Positions 16,352 to 24,850 of a stretch of 64,000 nucleotides of DNA are shown here, in pieces. This DNA is from Micavibrio_A sp964539025. Its GTDB lineage: Bacteria > Pseudomonadota > Alphaproteobacteria > Micavibrionales > Micavibrionaceae. The notes beneath the pieces are model-generated. The model saw only the letters and a program-made list of their open reading frames with translations. It made no database searches and was not told the DNA's origin. The stretch's first letter is position 1; every line of letters starts with the position of its first letter. The stretch covers positions 1 through 64,000 of the forward strand of contig CAZIFA010000007.1 of assembly GCA_964539025.1 (NCBI GenBank), given 5' to 3'. Made by a program: the position numbers and the translations under genes.

Positions 16352-17701
16352 ATGACCAAAGACCGTAAAATATACAAACCGAACAAAATCGCCGGATTCC
16401 CCGAATGGCTGCCTGAAGAGCGGCTCGTCGAACAAAAATGGTTCGACCATATCCGCCGCGTGTTTGAATCCTACGGCTATTGCAACATCGAAACGCCGAG
16501 CGTTGAGGAATTGGATGTCCTCACCGCCAAAGGCGAAGTCGACAAGGAAATCTACGTCATCGAACGCCTGCACAAGGACGACAACGATAAGAAAGAAGCT
16601 CGCTTGGCGCTCCACTTCGACCAGACCGTTCCGATGGCCCGCTACGTCGCCATGAATTTCAACGAACTGGTCTTCCCGTTCAAACGCTATCAAATGCAGC
16701 GCGTCTGGCGCGGCGAACGCCCGCAGATGGGCCGCATGCGCGAATTCTACCAATGCGACATCGACATCATCAATGTCGATAACCTCCCCATCTCCTTCGA
16801 CGCCGAAGTGGCGAGTGTTATGTACGAGGTATTGGAAGGGTTGAACGTTGGACGCGTTCAACTGAGAATTTCAAATAGGAAAATTCTATTAGGATTTCTT
16901 GAAGAATGGGGCGTTCCAGACGTGATGGCACTGATGCGTATTCTTGATAAAGTTGAAAAAGTTGGAGAAATCCAAACCCACGATGATCTTAATAAAGCCA
17001 GCTCTTTTATAGGTATCGGCGACAATAATGTTGCAAATATGCTTTTAGGCCTCTCTAAAATAAAAGCCTCAACAAGCCGCGACTTAAAAAACCAACTTGC
17101 CAATCTGCGAATGAGGCCTATGGGACCCAAACACCTTGAAGGAATCGAAGAACTTTGTACTGTTCTCGACAACCTTTCCCACCTTCCGCAAGGCGCAGCA
17201 GTCGCCGACCTCTCCATTGTCCGCGGTCTCGATTACTACACCGGCACGGTCTACGAAACCCAACTTCTCGACGTTCCGGAATTCACGGGCTCCGTCTGTT
17301 CCGGCGGACGCTATGACGACCTCGCCGGAAGCTATATCAACAAACACCTGCCCGGCGTCGGAATTTCCATTGGCTTTTCACGGCTGTTCGATGTGATGCG
17401 CCAAACGCGCCCTGATCTGCTCGGCATCGGCCCCAAATCGCCTGCGCATGTTATGATGACGGTGCCGGAAAATGAATCCGATCGCCCGCTCGCCGCCGAG
17501 ACCGCGCGCGCTTTACGCAAACGCGACATCAAGGTCGAGATGTATCACGCGCCGAAAAAAATGGGTGACCAGTTGAAATATGCCAGCCGGAAAAACATTC
17601 CCTATGTCTGGCTGATCCGCGACGGCAAACACGAGGTCAAGAACATGGCCGCGCAGACGCAAGAAGCCGCGGACCCCCAAAGCTGGAAGCACGCGCGTTA
17701 G
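16352..17701 (+). CDS. hisS: Histidyl-tRNA synthetase
   Basis: Charges tRNA-His. The 449-aa class II synthetase has motif 2 around RVWRGERPQMGRMREFYQCD, the His-specific VRGLDYYTGTVYE and CSGGRYDDLAG, a motif 3-type PGVGISIGFSRLFD, and the C-terminal anticodon-binding domain. I chose the ATG at 16352 because the earlier ATG at 16325 lies within the end of a palindromic repeat. Between about 16830 and 17200 the codons are markedly AT-richer than on either side, within the inserted helical region. Its stop directly abuts the stop of the convergent gene. Confidence 0.96.
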   Translation: MTKDRKIYKPNKIAGFPEWLPEERLVEQKWFDHIRRVFESYGYCNIETPSVEELDVLTAKGEVDKEIYVIERLHKDDNDKKEARLALHFDQTVPMARYVAMNFNELVFPFKRYQMQRVWRGERPQMGRMREFYQCDIDIINVDNLPISFDAEVASVMYEVLEGLNVGRVQLRISNRKILLGFLEEWGVPDVMALMRILDKVEKVGEIQTHDDLNKASSFIGIGDNNVANMLLGLSKIKASTSRDLKNQLANLRMRPMGPKHLEGIEELCTVLDNLSHLPQGAAVADLSIVRGLDYYTGTVYETQLLDVPEFTGSVCSGGRYDDLAGSYINKHLPGVGISIGFSRLFDVMRQTRPDLLGIGPKSPAHVMMTVPENESDRPLAAETARALRKRDIKVEMYHAPKKMGDQLKYASRKNIPYVWLIRDGKHEVKNMAAQTQEAADPQSWKHAR

Positions 17702-18268
17702 TTATATCATCATGCCCATGACCGGAGAATTCTCCGCCCGCTTCCATGCGGGGCTTTCCGTTTCGGATTTACGCACGGCGATGCCGAGCGACATAGCATC
17801 GCGTACCTTACCGCCCTTGCGGCACATCATTCTGATCATGATGGTATGATGCGGTGGAAATTCGCAGCCGCGTATCGGCCCCATACGGGGCTTGCTCATA
17901 TCGTCGAATTCTTCTTCAATGACAAAACCGGCCAGCGGCTCATCCTTGCTCGTGTAATTCACCCCGCCGTTGAAACCGGAACCGCCGTCCAGAGACTGCG
18001 TGAAAACATATTTGCGCGGTTTTTCCCAAGCCGGGTATTCCGGGTTTTCTCCCGTGGATCGTACCAAAAGCACGTAATGAAACCCAACGGAAGCCGGTTT
18101 TTTCTCATCACCCTCATTTTTGGGTTTGTAATGCAACAACGCGCCGTCACACTTTTCGAGACTGGCTTCTATGCCCTTCATTTTTACTTCCACGCTTGGC
18201 GTGGTTTCTTTTGTCTCGGTGCTGTACCCGAGAAACACACCCAGCAGGGCCAATGGCTTTTTAATCAT
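17702..18268 (-). CDS. Orphan protein with a possible N-terminal export signal (188 aa)
   Basis: The ATG at 18268 follows GGAGAAG and starts MIKKPLALLGVFLGYSTETK, a short hydrophobic start that could be a weak signal peptide. The rest looks like a compact beta-rich domain (VGFHYVLLVRSTGENPEYP, KYVFTQSLDGGSGFNGGVNY) with one CEFPPHH and one MCRKGG segment. I recognise no family. It converges with hisS with no spacer between the two stop codons, so the terminators, if any, must lie inside coding sequence. Confidence 0.6.
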   Translation of the reverse strand: MIKKPLALLGVFLGYSTETKETTPSVEVKMKGIEASLEKCDGALLHYKPKNEGDEKKPASVGFHYVLLVRSTGENPEYPAWEKPRKYVFTQSLDGGSGFNGGVNYTSKDEPLAGFVIEEEFDDMSKPRMGPIRGCEFPPHHTIMIRMMCRKGGKVRDAMSLGIAVRKSETESPAWKRAENSPVMGMMI

Positions 18269-18365
18269 ATGACTTCTCCACACATTAAACTTATGTAAAG
18301 CATCAATACACTGGCATTGGACGCAGGGTCAATATATAAAAAGTTAACATCGGAAAGTTGGGACA

Positions 18366-19061
18366 ATGATACGTTTTTTAGGCCTTTTACTGGTTTTTTC
18401 CGTACTACTTGCACCCCATACGCACGCCGAGGAAAAAAAGATTCAAATCACCATCGACGATGACGGCGATGTGGTCGAAGCCAACGAAGTAAAAGAGGAA
18501 AAGCCAGAAGAGGCAGCGAAACCACCGGAAAACCCGGCCCATTTCGCGCCCGATTTTTGCGATTTCGAAATCACCTTCCCCGAAAAACCGATGATCGCCA
18601 AAAAATGCCTGCCCGATGGAAAATGTTTTGATCTGTATAGTTACACGATGGTGTACGACCTCGAAACGGCCGTAGATATTTCCGTGAGCTGCAATCCGTC
18701 AACGCCCAAAGATTACGCGCGCTATAACGAATCTGTGATGAAGGCCGCGCTCGGCGGGATGATCAACAACCGCAATCTGAACGATCACGAAATGCAGTTC
18801 CACCAATATGAAACGACCAAGAGCGCGTCGCTCACCGGCACGGGCGTCACAGGCACGCGAAATAAAATCTATAACGCACAGCTTTGGATCGGCCCCAATT
18901 CCGTCTTCACGATACAGGCGGAACTGATCGGCGGCGCGCATGTCGTCGCAGATAAATCTTTTGGCGATATCTTGGCTAGCATCAAACAAAAGCAAGGCAA
19001 GCAATTGCCCGGCGGCAAAAAATCAAAAACCGCCATCCCTGCGAAAGAGAAGATTGAGTAA
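18366..19061 (+). CDS. Exported protein of unknown function (231 aa)
   Basis: A clear signal peptide (MIRFLGLLLVFSVLLAPHTHA) is followed by a charged Glu/Lys/Pro linker, then a domain with four cysteines (FAPDFCDFEITF, IAKKCLPDGKCFDLY, ISVSCNPST) that may form disulfides, and a basic tail. It is probably periplasmic. It overlaps the following SGNH gene by one base (TAATG), so the two are translationally coupled and may act on the same envelope substrate (inference). No family recognised. Confidence 0.7.
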   Translation: MIRFLGLLLVFSVLLAPHTHAEEKKIQITIDDDGDVVEANEVKEEKPEEAAKPPENPAHFAPDFCDFEITFPEKPMIAKKCLPDGKCFDLYSYTMVYDLETAVDISVSCNPSTPKDYARYNESVMKAALGGMINNRNLNDHEMQFHQYETTKSASLTGTGVTGTRNKIYNAQLWIGPNSVFTIQAELIGGAHVVADKSFGDILASIKQKQGKQLPGGKKSKTAIPAKEKIE

Positions 19062-19684
19062 TGGCAAGCTATTTAGAAATAGCCTGTCTTGGCGATTCCA
19101 TAGCGAACGGTTTTTTTGACAAAACCGCCAAAGGCTGGATTGCAAGAACGATAGAAAAACTCAACGAACAAAAACCATATGGTTTTTACCTGAACAATTA
19201 TGCCCGCTCCGGCGATCGTTCCTGCGACGCGTTTCACAAACTTTGCCATTCCGTCGTTTCCATGCGCCCGGATGTTCTGCTCATCGCCGTCGGCATCAAC
19301 GACATTCAAAGATGGGATAATGCGCAAAGTCCGTTGGGGCTTTCCATGGCCGTCAGCGAAGAATATTGGGGCGGCATCATAAACGTCGCAAAAAAGAACG
19401 TGCCGCGCATTTTTGTTTTCGGACTTATTCCCTGCAACGAAGATGCGATGCCGGAAAAGGGAGTGAATGATCGCCCTTTATGGGTGCGGAATGAGGATAT
19501 AAAAACCTATAACCGTTTCCTTGCGAATCTTTGCGAAAAGGAAAACCTGGAATTTTGTAATTTTTACGATAACTTTGAAAAGACTGGCGGGAACGCCCTC
19601 TTGTATGACGGATCGCACCCCAACGAACACGGCCATGAATGGATGGCATCTCATGCCTTTGAGTTTCTAAAAGGTAAAATTTAG
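19061..19684 (+). CDS. SGNH/GDSL hydrolase
   Basis: A 207-aa esterase/lipase-like enzyme. The SGNH blocks are visible: nucleophile Ser in ACLGDSIANGFF, the Gly/Asn region NNYARSGDRSCD, oxyanion Asn in AVGINDIQRW, and the catalytic Asp-His in DGSHPNEHGHEWM. No signal peptide is present, so it is cytosolic as annotated. It is translationally coupled to the upstream exported-protein gene. The substrate cannot be inferred; the family covers acyl and acetyl esterases including lysophospholipases. Confidence 0.88.
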   Translation: MASYLEIACLGDSIANGFFDKTAKGWIARTIEKLNEQKPYGFYLNNYARSGDRSCDAFHKLCHSVVSMRPDVLLIAVGINDIQRWDNAQSPLGLSMAVSEEYWGGIINVAKKNVPRIFVFGLIPCNEDAMPEKGVNDRPLWVRNEDIKTYNRFLANLCEKENLEFCNFYDNFEKTGGNALLYDGSHPNEHGHEWMASHAFEFLKGKI

Positions 19685-19714
19685 GCCGTTAAGAAATCGA
19701 CGAGCAACCAAACC

Positions 19715-19838
19715 GTCATTGCGAGGAGCCGTAGGCGACGCGGCAATCCAGTAAAAATGTCATATCCGCCTTGTGCGGCCATCCGGATTCCAGATCCCCG
19801 CTGTGCCAGTCTGCTACGCAGACGCCGCGGGGATGACA
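19715..19838. repeat. Composite palindromic repeat: family A arm plus family E unit
   Basis: GTCATTGCGAGGAGCCGTAG...CGGCAATCC (19715-19750) is followed by a family E unit beginning TGTCATATCCGCC and ending CGCGGGGATGACA (19759-19838). It fills the gap between the SGNH gene and sufE. Confidence 0.8.
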
Positions 19839-19839
19839 G

Positions 19840-20244
19840 CTATTGGGATAGATTGCGTATTCTTTCCACCATCGAGAAAAAACCGTTCCGGCGATTGGGG
19901 CTCAAATGCTCATCAAGACCCAGCTTTGAAAATTCGCCTTCGATATTCACGGCGCGGATTTCGTCCGCATTCTTACCCTCATAGGCAGACAGCAGAACAT
20001 AAACCAACCCCTTGGTGATCTTGCCGTCACTGTCCGCATGGAAATGAAACCGCCCGGAACTATCTTTTGTGTAATGCAACCAAACCTTTGAAACGCATCC
20101 TTTAACTTCGGTCGCGGGCGTTTTCAACGCATCTTCCATCGGCGTAACCTTATCGCCCAGTTCAATGAGATACTGATATCGCGCTTCCCAATCATCAAAG
20201 AGCGCAAAATTCTCGATCAATTCTGGCAGTGCAATATAAGTCAT
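19840..20244 (-). CDS. sufE: SufE-like cysteine desulfurase activator
   Basis: A 134-aa SufE protein that accepts sulfur from SufS for Fe-S cluster assembly. The acceptor cysteine is visible in EVKGCVSKVWLHY (about residue 50), with the typical N-terminal helix LPELIENFALFDDWEARYQYLIELG and C-terminal LGLDEHLSPNRRNGFFSMVERI. The ATG at 20244 is chosen by homology; the frame upstream (to 20382) does not look like SufE. No suf operon is present in the window; only bolA and fdxA are functionally related. Confidence 0.93.
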   Translation of the reverse strand: MTYIALPELIENFALFDDWEARYQYLIELGDKVTPMEDALKTPATEVKGCVSKVWLHYTKDSSGRFHFHADSDGKITKGLVYVLLSAYEGKNADEIRAVNIEGEFSKLGLDEHLSPNRRNGFFSMVERIRNLSQ

Positions 20245-20416
20245 TTTATGGAATTCATGGGTCCTTAAGCATTTCAATGCTTTGATATAATTATAACACC
20301 ATTGAATTGAAAGCGGGATTTTATCCCCTACCCCCTTGCAGGAGGGCCATCGGATAGCTAGTTTGAATATTAAGTGATTCATACTTTAAAAAACGGGTGA
20401 AACAGGCGGTTCGAAG

Positions 20417-21709
20417 ATGAGCAAAACAGAAAAGACAGACAGCAAGAACACCCTGTACTGCTCCTTCTGCGGCAAAAGCCAGCATGAAGTTCGAAAACTG
20501 ATCGCCGGACCTAATGTTTTTATCTGCAATGAATGCGTCGAACTCTGCATGGATATCATCCGTGAAGAGGACAAATCGCAGCTGGTCCGTTCCGGCGAAG
20601 GCGTTCCGACACCCTCCGAAATCAAAGCCGTTCTCGATGATTACGTTATCGGCCAGGAACGCGCGAAACGCGTCCTCTCCGTCGCCGTGCACAACCACTA
20701 TAAACGTCTTGAAAATGGCGGCACGGGTTCGGGTACCGACGTCGAACTTTCCAAATCCAATATTCTGCTCGTCGGCCCGACAGGTTCGGGTAAAACGCTG
20801 CTGGCGCAAACGCTCGCCAAAATCATCGACGTGCCGTTCACAATGGCCGACGCCACGACGCTTACCGAAGCCGGTTATGTCGGCGAAGACGTCGAGAACA
20901 TCGTCCTAAAACTGCTGCAAGCGTCAGATTACAACGTCGAACGCGCGCAACGCGGTATCGTCTATATTGACGAAATCGACAAAATTTCGCGTAAGGGCGA
21001 CAACCCCTCCATCACGCGCGACGTATCGGGCGAAGGCGTTCAGCAGGCCCTGCTGAAACTGATGGAAGGCACGGTGGCCTCCGTCCCCCCGCAAGGCGGA
21101 CGCAAACACCCGCAACAAGAATTCCTACAAGTCGACACCGCAAACATTCTGTTCATCTGCGGCGGCGCGTTCGCAGGCATCGAAAAAATCCTGGCCAACA
21201 AAGGCCGCGGCACGACCATAGGCTTTGGCGCCGATGTAAAAGCGCCCGATGAAAAGAAAACCGGCGAACTGCTGCACAAGCTGGAACCGGAAGATTTGTT
21301 GAAATACGGCCTCATACCCGAATTCGTCGGACGTCTGCCCGTCTTCGCGACGCTGGAAGACCTCGATGAAAAAGCGCTGATCTCCATCCTCACGGAACCG
21401 AAAAACGCGCTGGTCAAACAATATCAGCGCCTGTTCGACATGGAAGGCGTGAAGCTGGAATTCAACGAAGAATCCCTCGCCGCCATCGCCAAGAAGGCCA
21501 TCGAGCGCAAAACCGGCGCGCGCGGCCTTCGTTCCATCATGGAAAACATGCTGATGGATACGATGTTCGAAATACCGGATAAAGAAGGCGTCGACAAGGT
21601 CATCGTTTCCAAGGAAACGGTCGATGACGGCAAGCCACCCGTCTATGTCATATCCGGCGAAGGTTCTTCCAAAAAGAAGAAAAAAGAAGTCGAAGCGGTT
21701 GAGGCTTAG
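20417..21709 (+). CDS. clpX: ClpX, ATP-dependent unfoldase of the ClpXP protease
   Basis: A 430-aa AAA+ unfoldase that feeds substrates to ClpP. It has an N-terminal zinc-binding domain (CSFCGKSQHEV and CNECVELC), Walker A GPTGSGKTLLAQTLAK, Walker B IVYIDEIDKIS, the pore-loop region GYVGEDVENIVLKL and the C-terminal small domain GARGLRSIMENMLMDTMFE. The usual clpP neighbour is absent. The C-terminus ends in a Lys/Glu tail. A terminator at 21761 follows, set inside a family E repeat. Confidence 0.98.
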   Translation: MSKTEKTDSKNTLYCSFCGKSQHEVRKLIAGPNVFICNECVELCMDIIREEDKSQLVRSGEGVPTPSEIKAVLDDYVIGQERAKRVLSVAVHNHYKRLENGGTGSGTDVELSKSNILLVGPTGSGKTLLAQTLAKIIDVPFTMADATTLTEAGYVGEDVENIVLKLLQASDYNVERAQRGIVYIDEIDKISRKGDNPSITRDVSGEGVQQALLKLMEGTVASVPPQGGRKHPQQEFLQVDTANILFICGGAFAGIEKILANKGRGTTIGFGADVKAPDEKKTGELLHKLEPEDLLKYGLIPEFVGRLPVFATLEDLDEKALISILTEPKNALVKQYQRLFDMEGVKLEFNEESLAAIAKKAIERKTGARGLRSIMENMLMDTMFEIPDKEGVDKVIVSKETVDDGKPPVYVISGEGSSKKKKKEVEAVEA

Positions 21710-21721
21710 GCCTGCCCCCAT

Positions 21722-21820
21722 TGTCATGCCCGCGCAGGCGGGCATCCGGCAAAACATGCAAGCGGCCCTGATGGGCCGCTTCTTTATTATTACCAGACCC
21801 CCGCCTTCGCGGGGGTGACA
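21722..21820. repeat. Palindromic repeat, family E, enclosing a terminator
   Basis: The left part is TGTCATGCCCGCGCAGGCGGGC, the right part CCCCCGCCTTCGCGGGGGTGACA. Between them sits a separate terminator hairpin (21761-21786), so the repeat halves flank it. Confidence 0.85.
21761..21786 (+). terminator. Rho-independent terminator of clpX
   Basis: AGCGGCCC TGAT GGGCCGCT is followed by TCTTTATTATT. Confidence 0.85.
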
Positions 21821-21940
21821 ACTCTGTGATTCTCCTTTCCCTTTCCTTAACAACGTATTATCATTTTTGAAGTAACCTTTCCTGCGTACCAAATCCGTGT
21901 TTTCAAACAATAAAATGCCCTTCCGAAAGAGAGACCGCCG

Positions 21941-22900
21941 ATGAGCGCCCCAAAACTCAAGCCACATCCCGCCAAAAAATACCGGCTGATAACGCGCTCT
22001 GATATGGACGGCCTCGTCTGCGCCGTTCTTTTAAAAGAACTCGGCATCATCGATGATATTTCCTTCGCGCACCCCAAAGATATGCAGGACGGCCTGATCG
22101 ACGTCGATCAGGATGTCATCACCACTAACCTTCCTTACGTCGAAGGCGTGTACATGGCATTCGACCACCACGCATCCGAAGTCAGCCGCGTCAAATCCCA
22201 CCCCGAAAATCACGTGATTGACGCGAAATCCCCATCGGCCTCGCGCGTAGTGTATAATTATTTCGGCGGCGCGGACGCCTTCCCCAATATCGCCGATGAA
22301 ATGATGAAGGCCGTCGACAAGGCCGATTCAGCAGCCTTTTCCAAAGATGAAATCCTCGAAGCCAAAGGCTGGGAATTGCTTTCCTTTATCATGGATGCGC
22401 GCACCGGCCTTGGCCGTTTCCGCGATTTTAACATTTCCAATTACCAGTTGATGATGAAACTCATCGACACTGTCCGAGAACATAAAAGCATCGGCGACAT
22501 TCTCGCCATGCCTGATGTGAAAGAACGCGTTGATTTATACCATTCGCACCTGCCCAAATTCAGGGAGCAAATCGAACGCTGCGCCCGCGTCAATGAAAAT
22601 CTTGTCGTGCTTGATCTGCGCAAGGAAGATACTATCTGGGCCGGAAACCGTTTCATGATTTACGCCCTTTTCCCCAAATGCAACATTTCCATGCACATTA
22701 TGTGGGGAAAGAACAAACAAAACACGGTCTGCGCCATCGGCAAATCCATCATCAATAAGACCAGCAAGACGCATGTAGGCGATCTTTGCCTGTCTTATGG
22801 CGGCGGCGGACATGACGCGGCGGGCACCTGCCAGATCGACAATCTGAAATCCGATCAGAAAATCGAAGAAATCATCGGGAAGATTAATAGGGACGGGTAA
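21941..22900 (+). CDS. DHH-family phosphoesterase
   Basis: A 319-aa DHH/DHHA1 protein. The N-terminal DHH domain shows ITRSDMDGLVCAVLL (metal Asp residues) and AFDHHASEVSR, the DHH motif naming the family. The C-terminal DHHA1 domain has LSYGGGGHDAAGTCQI, its substrate-binding GGGH. Members hydrolyse phosphodiesters or polyphosphate (NrnA, RecJ, exopolyphosphatase-like); this one resembles proteins loosely labelled exopolyphosphatase-related, and its substrate is not inferable. Monocistronic, between family E and C repeats. Confidence 0.87.
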   Translation: MSAPKLKPHPAKKYRLITRSDMDGLVCAVLLKELGIIDDISFAHPKDMQDGLIDVDQDVITTNLPYVEGVYMAFDHHASEVSRVKSHPENHVIDAKSPSASRVVYNYFGGADAFPNIADEMMKAVDKADSAAFSKDEILEAKGWELLSFIMDARTGLGRFRDFNISNYQLMMKLIDTVREHKSIGDILAMPDVKERVDLYHSHLPKFREQIERCARVNENLVVLDLRKEDTIWAGNRFMIYALFPKCNISMHIMWGKNKQNTVCAIGKSIINKTSKTHVGDLCLSYGGGGHDAAGTCQIDNLKSDQKIEEIIGKINRDG

Positions 22901-22908
22901 TCTACCGG

Positions 22909-22968
22909 TGTCATTCTGAGCGCAGCGAAGAATCTCATAAGATCCTTCGCCTTCGGCTCAGGATGACA
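22909..22968. repeat. Palindromic intergenic repeat, family C
   Basis: TGTCATTCTGAGCGCAGCG...ATAAGATCC...GGCTCAGGATGACA; the inverted arms are nearly perfect. Confidence 0.87.
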
Positions 22969-22996
22969 TTTTTGAAAAATCACCTATACTCCGTTA

Positions 22997-24406
22997 ATGC
23001 CCCAAACCACCGCCATCGTCTGGTTCCGGCAGGATTTGCGATTGGCCGACAATCCTGCGCTCACCGAAGCCGTCAAATCCGGCGCTAAAATTATGCCCGT
23101 CTATGTGCTGGATAATGAAAACGCGGGTGCGTGGAAAATGGGCGGAGCATCGCGCTGGTGGCTGCATCATTCCCTTCAATCTCTGAATGAATCCTTGGAC
23201 GGCAACCTCCTGTTGCTCAAAGGTGATGCGCTGGTGCAAATTCCCGCGCTCGCGCAGGAAACAGGCGCGAAATCCATTTACTGGAATCGTTGCTACGAAC
23301 CTTGGCGGATCAGCCGCGATAAACTCATCAAGGAAACATTGAAAGATATCGGCGTAGAAGCTCACAGCTTCAACGGCTCGCTGCTTTGGGAGCCATGGGA
23401 AGTTTTGAAATCGGATAACACGCCGTACAAAGTCTTCACGCCGTTCTATCGCAACGGATGTTTATCCAAAGACGAACCTAAAAAACCTTTACAAAAACCG
23501 AAAAAAATATCGTTCACTTCACACAAAGGACTTTCATTATCTGCTCTCAATCTCCTCCCCACAAAACCGCGCTGGGACAAGAAGATGGAAGCGTATTGGC
23601 AGATCGGCGAGACAGGCGCGCATAAACAACTCAGCCATTTCATTTCCCACGGCCTCAAAGGATACAAGGAAGGCCGGAATTTTATGGCCGCAGATCATGT
23701 CTCCCGCATGTCGCCCCGCCTGCATTTCGGTGAAGTATCATCCAATCAACTTTGGCACGCCGCCCGTGAAAAAGGCGGAGCCGATGTCGATACTTTCTGC
23801 ACCGAACTCGGCTGGCGTGAATTTTCTTATGCGCTGCTTTATCATTTCCCAAACCTGCCGGAAAAAAACTTTCAGCCTCGCTTTGATCAATTTCCATGGA
23901 CCACAAACGAAAAACACTTGCGCGCATGGCAACACGGGCAAACCGGCTATCCCGTCGTCGATGCCGCGATGCGCGAATTGTGGGAAACAGGTTACATGCA
24001 CAACCGCGCGCGGATGATCGTGGGCTCGTTCCTCGTCAAACATTTGCTGCTCGACTGGCGCGATGGCGAACGCTGGTTCTGGGATTGCCTTGTCGATGCG
24101 GACTTAGCGAATAACGCCGCAAGCTGGCAATGGATCGCTGGATCGGGGGCAGACGCTGCGCCGTATTTTCGCATCTTCAATCCGGTGACGCAGGGCGAAA
24201 AATTCGATGGAAACGGCGAATATGTCCGCCGCTTCGTGCCGGAACTTTCAAAACTGCCGAATAAATATCTTCACAAACCGTGGGAAGCGCCGCCCGACAT
24301 CCTCAAAAAAGCAGGCGTCGAACTTGGCAAAACCTATCCCAAACCCATCGTCGATCATGATGAGGCACGCAAACGGGCTCTTGAGGCGTTTAAAGAAACG
24401 AAGTGA
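22997..24406 (+). CDS. phrB: Deoxyribodipyrimidine photolyase
   Basis: Repairs UV-induced cyclobutane dimers with blue light. The 469-aa flavoprotein has the N-terminal antenna-binding Rossmann domain (TTAIVWFRQDLRLADNPAL) and the FAD-binding domain with ELGWREFSYALLYHFPNLP, HNRARMIVGSFLVKHLLLDW and the ANNAASWQWIAGSGADAAPY / RIFNPVTQGEKFD segment. The Trp-rich electron-transfer region is intact. It converges with the next gene with no spacer. Class I CPD photolyase is most likely; a cryptochrome cannot be excluded by eye. Confidence 0.95.
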   Translation: MPQTTAIVWFRQDLRLADNPALTEAVKSGAKIMPVYVLDNENAGAWKMGGASRWWLHHSLQSLNESLDGNLLLLKGDALVQIPALAQETGAKSIYWNRCYEPWRISRDKLIKETLKDIGVEAHSFNGSLLWEPWEVLKSDNTPYKVFTPFYRNGCLSKDEPKKPLQKPKKISFTSHKGLSLSALNLLPTKPRWDKKMEAYWQIGETGAHKQLSHFISHGLKGYKEGRNFMAADHVSRMSPRLHFGEVSSNQLWHAAREKGGADVDTFCTELGWREFSYALLYHFPNLPEKNFQPRFDQFPWTTNEKHLRAWQHGQTGYPVVDAAMRELWETGYMHNRARMIVGSFLVKHLLLDWRDGERWFWDCLVDADLANNAASWQWIAGSGADAAPYFRIFNPVTQGEKFDGNGEYVRRFVPELSKLPNKYLHKPWEAPPDILKKAGVELGKTYPKPIVDHDEARKRALEAFKETK

Positions 24407-24721
24407 TTAGGCGTTGAGAGCTCGCGTAAGCGCACGGAAGGGACAACCGCCCTCGACGGTTTTGCCTTTGTGCTTGGCTTGCGTTCTGCCGATCATCTGC
24501 AATCCATGTTCTTTGAATGCATCCGACAAAGCTGGAATTTCCGATTTCGGAACCGCGAAACTAATGGCCGATCCAGCCACCTTGCTTTCAATGGTTATGT
24601 TTTTATCACTTAGGAAGGCTTCAAGGTCGTAACAATTACCGTTGTCATAGAACGTAGTATTGACTGTTACCTTGCCATCGCCGCGTGCGGCAGTTTCAAA
24701 GCCAGAAACGTAAATCGTCAT
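24407..24721 (-). CDS. Orphan protein (104 aa)
   Basis: Begins MTIYVSGFETAARGDGK; GAGTGG lies upstream of the ATG at 24721. It is an alpha/beta mix with cysteines at NCYDLEAF and GGCPFRALTRALNA. No signal peptide, no known motif. Its stop codon directly abuts that of the convergent photolyase. The coding pattern is good, the function unknown. Confidence 0.6.
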   Translation of the reverse strand: MTIYVSGFETAARGDGKVTVNTTFYDNGNCYDLEAFLSDKNITIESKVAGSAISFAVPKSEIPALSDAFKEHGLQMIGRTQAKHKGKTVEGGCPFRALTRALNA

Positions 24722-24850
24722 ATTCACACCACTCAATTTTAAGGCTGTTATCGCTTTTTATTGCCGCCTGTATAACGCAATCCACCCTTGCTTTGCAAGC
24801 TTTTCAATGCCCCTAACCCGCGTTAAACTAACCAAAAGGATTGGTTACTT

